The position numbers and the translations under genes are program-made. A DNA stretch of 64,000 nt, taken from contig CAYJKJ010000008.1 of NCBI GenBank assembly GCA_964370715.1, forward strand, positions 1-64,000, written 5' to 3'. Below the pieces are notes generated by a model that had not been told where the DNA came from, made no database searches, and saw only the letters and a program-made list of their open reading frames with translations. The stretch is from CAYJAY01 sp964370715. Lineage in GTDB: Bacteria; Bacillota; Clostridia; Oscillospirales; Ruminococcaceae. This document shows, one piece after another, positions 44,622-54,836 of this stretch (the first letter of the stretch is position 1; each line of letters begins with the position of its first letter).

Positions 44622-45620
44622 ATGAGTATGGCTTATATAATTAAAAGAATAGGTTTTTATATAACCGCATTTTTTGGCGCTGTAACCCTCAACTTTTTCT
44701 TGCCGAGAATGATGCCGGGCGACCCCGTCCAGATGTATCTATCCGAACTTGCGAGGGGTGGTTCTAAAGTTGACCCCGCAACGATTGCTTCTATAGAGGC
44801 GATGTTTGGATTTAATTCAACCGAACCGCTTATATTAACCTATTTTAAATATGTAGGTAATATTTTAACGGGGGATTGGGGAACATCGTTTTATTATTAC
44901 CCCCAACCGGTAACCGAAGCGATATCAAGAGGGCTTGCTTGGACGGTGTTTTTGATGGGATCCGCTTTGATAATCGGGTTTATCATCAACAACCTTCTCG
45001 GTATATTCGTTGCATGGCGAAGAGGTTCAAAGATCGACACATTTTTCACGGTTGGCGGCCAATTCCTTGCGAACATCCCCTCCGTTGTAACCGCAATTGT
45101 TTTGTTGTTTGCGCTTTGCTATACCGGCTTTTTCCCTTTGGGTTATGCCGTTACCCCTCTTTTTATTCCCGAAACTCCTCTCGACTACTACCTCGACATA
45201 CTATACCATGCATTTGTGCCGGTGACGGCGGTTGTGTTGACGGGTCTTGGCGGAATTATGGGCATGAGAGCAAACATGATTAACCAACTGGGCGACGACT
45301 ACATAACTATGGGTATTGCAAAAGGCTTGCCCGACAGAAAAATAATGTTTTCCTATGCGGCGAGAAACTCGCTTTTGCCCGTTATAACGTCGCTTGCCAT
45401 GCAGGTAGGTTTTTTGCTCGGCGGTTCGATTATAGTTGAACAAATCTTCAACTATCCGGGGCTTGGAACGGTTATGGTGTCTGCGATAGATTCGAGGGAC
45501 TATCCTCTTATGCAGGGCATTTTGCTTATAACAACAATACTTATGCTTTCCGCAAATTTCCTAGCTGATATAGTAATACTGTTTATGGATCCTCGAACAA
45601 GACATCAATCGAGCAAATAA
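44622..45620 (+). CDS. Opp/Dpp-type ABC permease (DppB-like)
   Basis: A 332-residue membrane protein with six or seven helices. FFLPRMMPGDPVQMYLSEL near residues 26-44 is the N-terminal motif of DppB/OppB permeases, and RNSLLPVITSLAMQVGFLLG near residue 247 is the EAA-loop region. LEQIF is replaced by VEQIFNYPGLG, still family-typical. It pairs with the permease downstream (25-base gap). AAGAAAGGA lies before the ATG. Confidence 0.93.
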   Translation: MSMAYIIKRIGFYITAFFGAVTLNFFLPRMMPGDPVQMYLSELARGGSKVDPATIASIEAMFGFNSTEPLILTYFKYVGNILTGDWGTSFYYYPQPVTEAISRGLAWTVFLMGSALIIGFIINNLLGIFVAWRRGSKIDTFFTVGGQFLANIPSVVTAIVLLFALCYTGFFPLGYAVTPLFIPETPLDYYLDILYHAFVPVTAVVLTGLGGIMGMRANMINQLGDDYITMGIAKGLPDRKIMFSYAARNSLLPVITSLAMQVGFLLGGSIIVEQIFNYPGLGTVMVSAIDSRDYPLMQGILLITTILMLSANFLADIVILFMDPRTRHQSSK

Positions 45621-45645
45621 CGCTTTTTGCGGAAAGGAAAAAATT

Positions 45646-46566
45646 ATGTCAAACAAAAACAGCAAGTTTAAAGATATCGTTCGTTTTTTGAAAAACAGCC
45701 CTAAATTCACCGTCGGAATAACGCTTATCGCTATAGTTTTAATTATGACTATGTTTGCTCCACTTTTTACATCATACGACCCGATGACAAGATTTGAAGG
45801 GATGTATCACGAACCCCCTTCGGCAGAGCATCTTTTAGGAACAACAAATCTCGGTCGAGATGTTTTTGCCCAATCGCTCTATGGAGGTAGACAATCGCTA
45901 ATAGTTGGGCTTTTGGCGGGGCTAATAACAACGGGGCTAGGTATGCTTGTGGGAATAAGCGCCGGCTATATCGGCGGAGTATACGATAGCATAGTCAGCA
46001 CCGTCACAAACATCGTTATGGTTGTGCCGACAATTGTTTTGCTTTTGATTATAGCCTCGATGATAGGAGAGGTTTCCCCTATCTTGATAAGCCTTATAAT
46101 CGGCCTCACTTCGTGGCCTTGGAATTCTAGGGTTCTAAGGGCGCAAACGATGAGCATTAGAAACAGAGATTTTGTCAGAAGCGCCGAAACGCTTGGCGAG
46201 AACAAGTTTAGAATTCTGTTTGTTGAGATTATGCCAAATATGCTTTCGATAATATCGTCGGCGTTTGTTAGCACCCTTATCTATTCAATAATGGCTCATG
46301 CAACGCTTGAATTTATCGGCTTTGGAAATCCCGAATCGGTAACGCTTGGAACGATTCTTTTTAATGCGCAAAACTCGGGAGCGTTTAGAAGCGGATATTT
46401 CTTTGAGGTTACGGGAGCTATCGCTATCCTCGTTATGATAGGCATGGGGTTAACCCTTATAAACTTCGCTATCGACGAGATATCAAACCCAAAACTCAAA
46501 GCGCAAAGAATTATGAAAAGTTATTACAAAGCAAGAAAAGTTGAAAAAAGACGAGTCAACGGCTAA
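45646..46566 (+). CDS. Opp/Dpp-type ABC permease (DppC-like)
   Basis: A 306-residue membrane protein with about six helices. HLLGTTNLGRDVFAQSLYGG near residue 63 is the DppC/OppC signature, and RSAETLGENKFRILFVEIMPN near residue 178 is the EAA loop that contacts the ATPases. The C-terminus is basic. It lies between the partner permease and the two ATPase genes, the standard order for this transporter class. GGAAAGG lies before the ATG. Confidence 0.93.
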   Translation: MSNKNSKFKDIVRFLKNSPKFTVGITLIAIVLIMTMFAPLFTSYDPMTRFEGMYHEPPSAEHLLGTTNLGRDVFAQSLYGGRQSLIVGLLAGLITTGLGMLVGISAGYIGGVYDSIVSTVTNIVMVVPTIVLLLIIASMIGEVSPILISLIIGLTSWPWNSRVLRAQTMSIRNRDFVRSAETLGENKFRILFVEIMPNMLSIISSAFVSTLIYSIMAHATLEFIGFGNPESVTLGTILFNAQNSGAFRSGYFFEVTGAIAILVMIGMGLTLINFAIDEISNPKLKAQRIMKSYYKARKVEKRRVNG

Positions 46567-46619
46567 ACGAAATAACTTTTATTCCGATAACTACTATTCC
46601 AATTAAGGAGAATTATAAC

Positions 46620-47609
46620 ATGAAAAACGTTATAGAGGTCAAAAACCTTTCTGTAGACTATGTAACGGGCGATGGTTCGTTTGTAAGAGCGGTTGACAAC
46701 GTTAGTTTTGAGATAGCGGAAGGTCAAAGTTTGGGTCTTGCCGGTGAATCGGGTTGCGGAAAATCGACCATTGCATATTCTCTTATGAGGCTACATCGTC
46801 CGCCGGCGATAATCTCGGGCGGAGAGATATTGTTTCAAGGGGATGATGTCTTAAAATTCGGCAACAAAAAGCTGATGGATTTCAGATGGAAAGACACAAG
46901 CATGGTTTTCCAAAGCGCAATGAACTGCTTAAACCCCGTTGCGACGATGGAAAAACAGTTTTTCGAAATATTCAGATACCACGGTATAACGAAATCAAAG
47001 GCGGAGGCAAGGAAAAGATCTGAGGAACTTTTAGCGCTTGTCGGTATACCGAAAGAACGGCTTAAAGATTATCCCCACCAGTTTTCCGGAGGTATGCGCC
47101 AAAGAGCTGTTATCGCTATGGCGCTTGCTCTTAACCCGAAACTTTTAATCCTTGATGAGCCGACAACCGCTCTAGACACCGTTGTTCAACGGGATATATT
47201 AAAGCGTATATATGAACTTAAAGCGAAGTTTGGCTTTTCAATTTTGTTTATAACCCATGACATTAGCTTAATGATGGAGTTTTGCGACGAAGTTGCGATC
47301 ATGTATGCAGGAAAGATTGTTGAAAAGGCAAAGACGGAAAAAATCCTTCATCGACCGAGCCATCCATATACCTTTGGGCTTAAAAATTCCTTCCCCTCTT
47401 TAAAGGGCGAGATAAAATATATGGAGGGTATAGAGGGTTCTCCGCTTGATCTTAAAAACATACCGGATGGTTGTAGGTTCGAGGAAAGATGTTTTAATCG
47501 TTGCGAAGAGTGCAAAAAGAGCGAACCTTCTAAAACGGAAGATAACACGAATTTTTATTATTGCCACAACCCACTTTTAAATTATAACGGCGAGGTGTAT
47601 AATGGATAA
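46620..47609 (+). CDS. Opp/Dpp-type ABC ATPase (DppD-like)
   Basis: A 329-residue cytoplasmic ATPase. Walker A is GESGCGKST near residue 42, the signature FSGGMRQRAVIAMAL lies near residue 158, and Walker B LLILDEPTTALD follows near 177. The C-terminal oligopeptide-transporter extension contains the cysteine motif CRFEERCFNRCEEC, as in DppD-type proteins that carry an iron-sulfur or zinc site. It overlaps the next ATPase gene by eight bases, indicating coupled translation of the heterodimer. Confidence 0.94.
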   Translation: MKNVIEVKNLSVDYVTGDGSFVRAVDNVSFEIAEGQSLGLAGESGCGKSTIAYSLMRLHRPPAIISGGEILFQGDDVLKFGNKKLMDFRWKDTSMVFQSAMNCLNPVATMEKQFFEIFRYHGITKSKAEARKRSEELLALVGIPKERLKDYPHQFSGGMRQRAVIAMALALNPKLLILDEPTTALDTVVQRDILKRIYELKAKFGFSILFITHDISLMMEFCDEVAIMYAGKIVEKAKTEKILHRPSHPYTFGLKNSFPSLKGEIKYMEGIEGSPLDLKNIPDGCRFEERCFNRCEECKKSEPSKTEDNTNFYYCHNPLLNYNGEVYNG

Positions 47610-48597
47610 CTATAAAAGAAAAGTTATATTTAAAGCGGAAAATGTCACGATGGATTTTAACGTCAGCGGCAAAACAATTTTTTCAAAATCCAAAACGTTA
47701 AGGGCGCTTAACGACGTATCGTTTGAACTGTATGAGGGCGAAAGCCTTGCGGTTGTTGGCGAATCTGGTTGCGGAAAATCGACAATATGCAGAATAGCAA
47801 TGCGTTTCCATAAACCCTCGAGCGGAAAGATGTATTATGCAAATCAAGATGTCCACGCTCTTAAAGGGGACAGTCTTAAAAAATATCGACAAAAATCCCA
47901 GATGATATTTCAAGATCCGTTTTCCTCCCTTAATCCGCTCCACAGCATATACTACCACCTAGAGCGACCTGTTAAGCTATACCACAAGGGCGATGCGAAC
48001 TATATGAAAAAACGCATAGATACCGCTCTTGAACTTGTTGGGCTAACCCCTCCGGAGGAACAGGGCAAAAAATATCCCCATCAACTTTCGGGCGGACAAA
48101 AGCAAAGAGCCTATATAGCGAGAGTTCTTGCAGCCGGCGCAGAGGTTATATTTGCCGACGAGCCGACCTCGATGCTTGATGTTTCGATTCGTTTAGGGGT
48201 TTTAAACCTCATGAACAAACTTAAAAAAGAACATAACAAATCGTTTATCTACATAACCCATGACATAGCGACGGCAAGATATTTTGCAGACAGGATAATC
48301 GTTTTATATGCCGGACATATCGTTGAACATGGCGATGTTGACAAGGTTATTATAAACCCAAAGCACCCCTACACCCAGCTGCTTCTTGCGGCGGCTCCCG
48401 ACCCCGAAAGAGAGGGCGAAGTCGTTTTGCCGGTTAAATCTGCGGAGGAAAGCGAGATAACGATGTGGACGCCCGACAGCGTCGGTTGCCCGTTTAAAAA
48501 CAGATGCCTCTACACAAAAGATATCTGTTTCAAAGAGATGCCAAACGAAACAAAGGCGGAGGACGGACAGTTTATAAGATGTCATAATCCCCAATAA
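47602..48597 (+). CDS. Opp/Dpp-type ABC ATPase (DppF-like)
   Basis: A 331-residue cytoplasmic ATPase. Walker A GESGCGKST lies near residue 53, the signature LSGGQKQRAYIARVL near 163, and Walker B VIFADEPTSMLD near 183. The C-terminal extension has CPFKNRCLYTKDIC and a final CHNPQ, matching DppF-type proteins. It completes the importer encoded from 42781. The GH3 gene starts 35 bases later, which links transport to sugar breakdown. Confidence 0.94.
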   Translation: MDNYKRKVIFKAENVTMDFNVSGKTIFSKSKTLRALNDVSFELYEGESLAVVGESGCGKSTICRIAMRFHKPSSGKMYYANQDVHALKGDSLKKYRQKSQMIFQDPFSSLNPLHSIYYHLERPVKLYHKGDANYMKKRIDTALELVGLTPPEEQGKKYPHQLSGGQKQRAYIARVLAAGAEVIFADEPTSMLDVSIRLGVLNLMNKLKKEHNKSFIYITHDIATARYFADRIIVLYAGHIVEHGDVDKVIINPKHPYTQLLLAAAPDPEREGEVVLPVKSAEESEITMWTPDSVGCPFKNRCLYTKDICFKEMPNETKAEDGQFIRCHNPQ

Positions 48598-48632
48598 ATA
48601 AAAGGACGGCGAAAAAAGCCAAAGGTTTTATC

Positions 48633-51341
48633 ATGTTAACGTTAGACTACAAAGATTATTCAAAGAGCATAAGAAAAGCGGTTGCAGAGTCGGTTGTTCT
48701 GCTTAAAAATGATGGCGAAACGTTGCCGATTAAAGAGGGCGAAAACGTTGCGATTTTCGGAAGAGCGCAGATAGACACCTATTATTGCGGAACGGGTTCG
48801 GGCGGAATGGTTAACATTCCGTATCTCGTCAACATTGCAGATGGTTTAAAACAAAAGCGTAATATAGACAATAGTTTATACGATATGTATAAAAACTTTG
48901 TTTTGGAAAATCCTTTCGACAAAGGCAAGGGTTGGGCGCAAGAGCCGTTTTCCCAAAAAGAACTTATTCTTTCGGAACAAACGGTTGAAGCCGCAGCGGA
49001 ACATAACGATATCGCAATTTTTGTTGTTGGACGAAGCGCAGGGGAAGACCGAGACAGCGAACTTTTGGGCGGAAGCTTCTATCTTAGCGACATTGAAAAA
49101 CAAAATTTAAAATATATAACCAGTTATTTTAACAAAACGGTAGTCATGCTAAACACGGGTGGCGTTGTTGATATGTCGTTTGTAGAGGAGTTTAATCCGT
49201 CTGCAGTTTTGTATGCTTGGCATGGCGGAATCGAAAGCGGAAACGGGTATGCAGATGTTTTGTGTGGAGATGTTGGAGCTTGCGGTTGTTTGCCGGACAC
49301 GATAGCAAAAACCGTTGAAATGTATCCCTCTTCCCAAAATTTCGGAGGGGAAAAAGAGAACATATATGCCGAAGATATCTTTGTTGGATATAGATATTTC
49401 GAGACATTCGCAAAACAGGATGTTATGTATCCTTTCGGCTTTGGGCTTTCCTACACGTCGTTTAAAATTGAAAATATAGTTTGCGAAAACAAAGGCGACG
49501 AGTTTATATTTGAGTTTAACGTTAAAAACACAGGCACATCAAAAGGCAAAAAAATCATTCAACTTTATGTTTCGCAACCTTTCGGGAAACTCGGAAAATC
49601 GACAAGGGTTCTTGTTGGGTTCGCCAAAACAAAAGAGCTTATGCCAAACGAAACAGAGATGCTAACGATAGCAACATCGACAAAACATATATCCTCGTTT
49701 GACGAAACGATATCTGCGTTTGTTTTAGAAGAGGGCGAATATGCTTTTTATTTAGGGTTCGACGTTAGAGCGGCGGAAAAAGTAGCGCATTTCAATATAG
49801 CGGAACTCGAAATTTTAGAAAAATGTTGTCCGGCTTTGATGCCGATTAAACCGTTTAAAATACTATCTGCCCTACAAAAAGACGGCGAAATTATAAAGAG
49901 CTATAGCGACGTTTTAACAAGAAACTATGATTTAAACGACCGCATAAAAACCGAGAGCGAGAAAGCGTCCGAAAAGACAAACAAAGGCTACACGTTTGAC
50001 GACGTTAAAAGCGGAAAAATTAATACCGAAACTTTTGTTAAAGATCTTTCGGATAAAGAACTTATCGAGCTTTCGAGGGGAGAAGGAATGTGTTCCCCAA
50101 AAGTTACGGCGGGAACTGCCGGAAGCTATGGCGGAGTTAGCTCTTCGCTTTTTGAAAAAAGAAAGCTTCCTATAGCCTGCTGTTCCGACGGGCCGTCCGG
50201 AATTAGAATGGACTGCGGAACGATGGCTTATAGCGTTCCAAACGCAACGGCGTTAGCTTCAACATTCAACACCGACATTGTATGTGAACTGTTTGATTTC
50301 ATGTCGAAAGAAATTTGCTATCATAAAATTGATACGCTTTTAGGACCCGGAGTTAACATCCACAGGCACCCACTTTGCGGACGAAATTTTGAATACTATT
50401 CGGAAGATCCGTTCCTTTCGGGAACTATGGCAGTAGCCCAAATTAAAACGATGAACCAATACAACATAACCGGAACGATAAAGCATTTTGTCGCTAACAA
50501 CCAAGAGAAAGCGAGAAACACCGTTGATGCGGTTGTCAGCGCAAGAGCGCTTCGAGAGATCTATCTTAAATCGTTCGAAATGGCGGTTAAAGAGGGGGGC
50601 GCAACCAGCGTTATGACGGCGTATAACCCGATAAACGGAACGCAAGCCGCCTCCAACTTCGACCTTAACACAACCGTTTTGAGGAACGATTGGGGATTTA
50701 AAGGGGTTGTCATGACCGATTGGTGGGCAACGATGAACAAGGAAAACGGCGAAGCGAGCGTTAAGGACACGGCAGACATGATAACGTCGCAAAACGATCT
50801 GTTTATGGTGTGTGCAAGTAGCGAGCAAAATTCAAACGGCGACAACAGCGACGAAAAGTTAGAGTCGGGAGAGCTTTCAAGACATTCCCTTGCGAGAAAC
50901 GCCGTTAATATTATTAATACAATACTAAACTATAACTGCTCTAAAGGACATCTAGAGGTCAAGATTTTAAACGAGCCGGAAAATTTAGTCTCGCCGAGAA
51001 ATGACCTTGGGGTTATCGATATCGAAAACGATGTGTCTTTAGATACAAAGAAAATTATAACGACAAAAGGCGTTATAAATAGCGTCATACTAAACCAAAA
51101 AGTCAAAGGCGTTTATAAGTTCACCGTTGATATGTTTGCGGACAGCCCCGAGCTTGCTCAACTTCCGCTAACAGTTAGAGCCAACGGAAACATAGTTAAA
51201 ATACTTTCCCTCAAAGGCGGAAAAAGCGGAACGTTTGATTTTGAAATCGATATGTTTGCAACGATAAGCACATATCTCGAACTGTTTTTCGGCGAGAGCG
51301 GAATGGTTATAAACGAACTTACAATAAAAAGAGTTAAATAG
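48633..51341 (+). CDS. GH3 beta-glucosidase with permuted domain order
   Basis: A 902-residue cytoplasmic glycosidase; no signal peptide. The domain order is reversed from common GH3 enzymes: the (alpha/beta)6 sandwich domain comes first (AESVVLLKNDGETLPI at 18-33, FVVGRSAGEDRDSELL near 130). A fibronectin-III-like domain follows (YPFGFGLSYTSFKIEN near 270), and the (beta/alpha)8-barrel lies last (DGPSGIRMDCG near 518, GPGVNIHRHPLCGRNFEYYSED near 571). The nucleophile is the Asp of VVMTDWWA near residue 696. Such permuted enzymes occur in rumen Clostridia. It should release glucose from imported beta-glucosides. Confidence 0.9.
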   Translation: MLTLDYKDYSKSIRKAVAESVVLLKNDGETLPIKEGENVAIFGRAQIDTYYCGTGSGGMVNIPYLVNIADGLKQKRNIDNSLYDMYKNFVLENPFDKGKGWAQEPFSQKELILSEQTVEAAAEHNDIAIFVVGRSAGEDRDSELLGGSFYLSDIEKQNLKYITSYFNKTVVMLNTGGVVDMSFVEEFNPSAVLYAWHGGIESGNGYADVLCGDVGACGCLPDTIAKTVEMYPSSQNFGGEKENIYAEDIFVGYRYFETFAKQDVMYPFGFGLSYTSFKIENIVCENKGDEFIFEFNVKNTGTSKGKKIIQLYVSQPFGKLGKSTRVLVGFAKTKELMPNETEMLTIATSTKHISSFDETISAFVLEEGEYAFYLGFDVRAAEKVAHFNIAELEILEKCCPALMPIKPFKILSALQKDGEIIKSYSDVLTRNYDLNDRIKTESEKASEKTNKGYTFDDVKSGKINTETFVKDLSDKELIELSRGEGMCSPKVTAGTAGSYGGVSSSLFEKRKLPIACCSDGPSGIRMDCGTMAYSVPNATALASTFNTDIVCELFDFMSKEICYHKIDTLLGPGVNIHRHPLCGRNFEYYSEDPFLSGTMAVAQIKTMNQYNITGTIKHFVANNQEKARNTVDAVVSARALREIYLKSFEMAVKEGGATSVMTAYNPINGTQAASNFDLNTTVLRNDWGFKGVVMTDWWATMNKENGEASVKDTADMITSQNDLFMVCASSEQNSNGDNSDEKLESGELSRHSLARNAVNIINTILNYNCSKGHLEVKILNEPENLVSPRNDLGVIDIENDVSLDTKKIITTKGVINSVILNQKVKGVYKFTVDMFADSPELAQLPLTVRANGNIVKILSLKGGKSGTFDFEIDMFATISTYLELFFGESGMVINELTIKRVK

Positions 51342-51385
51342 CTTTTAAAGATGTTAGTATCAAAAATTGATTTTTATACAGCAAG

Positions 51386-51424
51386 TTTTGTGCTTTAGTG
51401 TTTTATAAATGCTAAAGCACAAAA
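51386..51424 (+). promoter_or_regulatory. Hairpin between GH3 and the large carbohydrate enzyme
   Basis: TTTTGTGCTTTAG and CTAAAGCACAAAA form a perfect 13-bp stem. No T run follows, so partial termination or message processing within the operon is more likely than full termination. Confidence 0.5.
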
Positions 51425-51458
51425 TATTGTGCATCTTAGAGAAAGGGTTACATTAATT

Positions 51459-54400
51459 ATGAACACAAAAGGTAGCTTTGTTAGTATCGACGGTGTTGAA
51501 TACTATAAAATAGAGAACAGCCAAAACCTGCCCCCGTTTTTTATCCAAGTTGCATCCTCTTCTGATATTTGGATATTTCTGGCGTCGACAGGTGGACTGA
51601 CGGCGGGTAGAAAAAACAGCGAGAACAATATCTTCCCATACATAACGGACGACAAGCTTTTAGGTAGTTGCGAAACGGGTTCGATAACTATTATTAAAAA
51701 AAGCGAAAACATTTGGGTGCCGTTTGATAAACACCCTAAATATAATATCACGAGAAATATATACAAATCGTTATATGCAAACGGAGTTATACTAGAAGAG
51801 ATAAACGAAAGTTTGGGTATTAGTTTTTCCTATAAACTTGAGCCGAGCGAAAAATTCGGCGTTGTTAAAACCTCGAAGCTTTTAAACCTTACCGACCAAA
51901 ACATCACGGTCGAGATTCTTGATGGCTTTAACAACATACTGCCGTTTGGAGTTAATCCTTCGCTTGAAGCTAATTCCTCAACGCTTGTCGATGCATACAA
52001 AGCAAGCGAACTTTGCGGAAAAAAACTAGGGGTTTTTTCGCTTACATCAATTATAAACGACACTCCGAATCCTCTTGAAATGTTAAAAGCAAATGTAGCA
52101 TATACAACGCTTGAGGGTGCTAAAATATATCTTAATCCGGATATTATCCCATCATTTTTGAGCGCAGAAATTAAAGAGGTTTCGGCGGAATGCTATGGCA
52201 AGAAATGCGGATATTTCGCCGTGTCGGAACAAGAAATATCTGAAAATATGTCGGTTGAATATAGCTTTGTTCTTGATGTTGGCTATTCCCATTCCGACAT
52301 TGCAGACATCGAAAATTTTGCAAATTCAAACGATTTCTCAAAGCTTTTTGCCGACATTGAAAAAGGCAAAAATGATATAATCAACATCGTTAAAAGCGCC
52401 GACGGAGTGGCGAAAACAGGGGATAAAATAGCGACATCATCGCATTATTTGAGCACGCTTTATAACGTCATGCGAGGGGGAACGTTTGAAAAGGGATATA
52501 GTTTCGACTATGATTTGTTTTATAATTTTATTTCAAAGCGAAATAAAAAAGCCCTCGAAAACGTAGAGCTTTTAGAGGAAATTAAGGAGAGCAAAGACAT
52601 AAGCGAGCTTAAAGAAACGGCGAAAAAAGACGATGTTTTATATAGGCTAGCTCTTGAATTTATGCCGCTTTCTTTTTCTAGAAGACATGGAGACCCTTCT
52701 CGCCCTTGGAACAAATTCAACATATCGCTTAAAGACGAAAACGGCGAAAAAACCGTTAATTACGAAGGTAACTGGCGAGACATTTTCCAAAATTGGGAGG
52801 CTCTCGGCTTGTCGTTTCCGCTTTATTTTGACAACATGGTTGCAAAGTTTGTCAACGCTTCAACGTTTGACGGCTTTAATCCATATAGAATAAACAACGA
52901 CGGAATAGAATGGGAACAACCCGAACCGGAAAACCCTTTTGGAGGGCTTGGATATTGGGGCGACCATCAAATTATATATCTATTAAGGTTGCTCGAAAGA
53001 TTGTCGGAACACTACCCCGACACTTTAAAATCTATGCTTAAAAGCGAAGTTTTCAGCTATGCGAATGTGCCGTATAAAATAAAAGACTACAGCGAAATAT
53101 TAAAAGACAGCAAAAACACGATAGATTTTGATTTTGAAAGACATAACGAAATCGAAAGCCTTGTTGAGACATACGGAACAGACGGAAAACTTCTTTTGAA
53201 ACAAGACGAGGTCTACACCGTTTCGCTTGCGGAAAAGCTGTTGGTTCCTCTGCTTTCCAAAATAAGCAACCTGTTGCCGGGTGGCGGTATTTGGATGAAC
53301 ACCCAACGCCCCGAATGGAACGACGGCAACAACGCCATAGTAGGTATAGGGCTTTCGGTTATAACGGTATATCACACAAAAGCGTATCTTGAATTTTTGA
53401 AAAAATTGTTTGACGAAAACGACGGGAACTTCAACTATTCCAAAGAGGTTAAACGGTGGATTTTCGAGATTAAAGATATCTTAAAAGAGTTTAAGGGTAG
53501 CTTTAAAGGAAACGAAAAAACCGTTCTTGACAGAATGGGGGAAAGCTTTTCAAGCTATCGAAACAAGGTTTACAGCGATGGTTTTTCCGAAAAGCAAACT
53601 ATCGAGAAAAAGGATCTAGCGGAGTTTATTGATAACGCCCTTTATCTAGTCGATTATACAATCGAGCAAAACAAAGGCGATATATTTGTTGGGTATAACC
53701 TTTTAAAACAAGATTTTTCGTTTTCGCCCATGAAACCTATGCTTGAAGGGCAAAGCGCAATAATCGCAAGCGGACACCTTGAAGCCGACGAAGTCTGCAA
53801 ACTTATAGACAATATGGAACAATATCTTCTCGACAAACAAGAGGGCTACCACACCCTTTATCCCATCAAAAAAACAACAAGGTTTGTCGATAAAAATATC
53901 GTTGATGACGGTATTCCCGAGATTAGCGGCTTGATTGAACGAGACAAAACCGGGAAGAAACATTTTAACGCTAATATTATAAGCGAAGGAATTTTGCTTG
54001 AAACGTGTGAAAGGCTTAAATGTTCAAAACAGCAACAAGAGAAATTAGTAGCAGAATTTGAACGAGTTTTCTCGCACAAAAAGTTCAACGGACGAAGCGA
54101 TGTTATGTATAAATTCGAGGGGGTAGGTTGCGTTTATTGGCACCAAAACGCAAAGTTTGCGCTGGGTGTTTTGGAAACAGCGCAAAGGGCGAGCCAAAAC
54201 GGAGAAGATATATCCGAGATACTTTTTGCCTACAACAAACTGCTCGATGGTTTTATCTATCGAAAAACCCCCGAACAATGCAAAGCTTTCCCTATCGAAC
54301 CCTATTCACACACCTCGTTTAACAAAAAAAGCGAACAACCGGGCATGACGGGTCAGGTTAAAGAGAGCGTTATAATGCGAAGAGGTGAACTCGGCGTGAT

Positions 54401-54656
54401 GGTTAAAGACGGCAAAATTTCATTTAACCCTGTGTTTTTGCGTGAAGGTGAATACGACGAAAACGGCGAAATATCATTTAGCGTTTGCGCAGTAGGTTGC
54501 AAGTATGTTAAAACGAAGGACAAAAAAAAGGGAATAACCGTTCATACGAAACAAGGTATAGTTAACATAGAGGGCTATTGTTTAACTAAAGAAATAAGCG
54601 AACTGATATTCAAGAGAAGCGAAGATATAAAGCTTATTGAGGTGTTTGATAGATAG
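51459..54656 (+). CDS. Large unassigned carbohydrate-active enzyme
   Basis: A 1065-residue cytoplasmic protein; the start is ATG 51459, with AAAGGG 11 bases upstream, in preference to GTG 51429. The N-terminal 300 residues look beta-rich, as in the beta-sandwich of phosphorylases. The middle carries SFSRRHGDPSRPWNKFNI near 407, YEGNWRDIFQNWEALGLSFP near 435, GGLGYWGDHQIIYLLRLLE near 505 and TQRPEWNDGNNAIVGIGLSV near 617. These read like an (alpha/alpha)6-barrel glycoside phosphorylase or hydrolase. Similarity to GH94-like enzymes, including the long 1,2-beta-oligoglucan phosphorylases that also sit beside GH3 genes, is possible but not established. Family and substrate are open. Confidence 0.55.
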   Translation: MNTKGSFVSIDGVEYYKIENSQNLPPFFIQVASSSDIWIFLASTGGLTAGRKNSENNIFPYITDDKLLGSCETGSITIIKKSENIWVPFDKHPKYNITRNIYKSLYANGVILEEINESLGISFSYKLEPSEKFGVVKTSKLLNLTDQNITVEILDGFNNILPFGVNPSLEANSSTLVDAYKASELCGKKLGVFSLTSIINDTPNPLEMLKANVAYTTLEGAKIYLNPDIIPSFLSAEIKEVSAECYGKKCGYFAVSEQEISENMSVEYSFVLDVGYSHSDIADIENFANSNDFSKLFADIEKGKNDIINIVKSADGVAKTGDKIATSSHYLSTLYNVMRGGTFEKGYSFDYDLFYNFISKRNKKALENVELLEEIKESKDISELKETAKKDDVLYRLALEFMPLSFSRRHGDPSRPWNKFNISLKDENGEKTVNYEGNWRDIFQNWEALGLSFPLYFDNMVAKFVNASTFDGFNPYRINNDGIEWEQPEPENPFGGLGYWGDHQIIYLLRLLERLSEHYPDTLKSMLKSEVFSYANVPYKIKDYSEILKDSKNTIDFDFERHNEIESLVETYGTDGKLLLKQDEVYTVSLAEKLLVPLLSKISNLLPGGGIWMNTQRPEWNDGNNAIVGIGLSVITVYHTKAYLEFLKKLFDENDGNFNYSKEVKRWIFEIKDILKEFKGSFKGNEKTVLDRMGESFSSYRNKVYSDGFSEKQTIEKKDLAEFIDNALYLVDYTIEQNKGDIFVGYNLLKQDFSFSPMKPMLEGQSAIIASGHLEADEVCKLIDNMEQYLLDKQEGYHTLYPIKKTTRFVDKNIVDDGIPEISGLIERDKTGKKHFNANIISEGILLETCERLKCSKQQQEKLVAEFERVFSHKKFNGRSDVMYKFEGVGCVYWHQNAKFALGVLETAQRASQNGEDISEILFAYNKLLDGFIYRKTPEQCKAFPIEPYSHTSFNKKSEQPGMTGQVKESVIMRRGELGVMVKDGKISFNPVFLREGEYDENGEISFSVCAVGCKYVKTKDKKKGITVHTKQGIVNIEGYCLTKEISELIFKRSEDIKLIEVFDR

Positions 54657-54663
54657 CTAACAA

Positions 54664-54740
54664 AAAACCCCTTACTTAAAATTCCATTGAAACGCATTCA
54701 AGCAAAAAGCGTGTAAAAGGGATTTAAGTAGGGGGTTTAA
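54664..54740 (+). terminator. Long hairpin after the large carbohydrate enzyme
   Basis: AAACCCCTTACTTAAA near 54665 pairs with TTTAAGTAGGGGGTTT near 54723, enclosing about 40 bases. It lies between the end of the operon and the next promoter and probably terminates transcription. Confidence 0.6.
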
Positions 54741-54836
54741 GCATCGAATCGCTTAACTTTGTTGTTTTTTTAATAATGATATATTTAAAAGGTTTCCCTT
54801 TTTTTGGTGTCATATTTTATTTTAATACATTTACTG

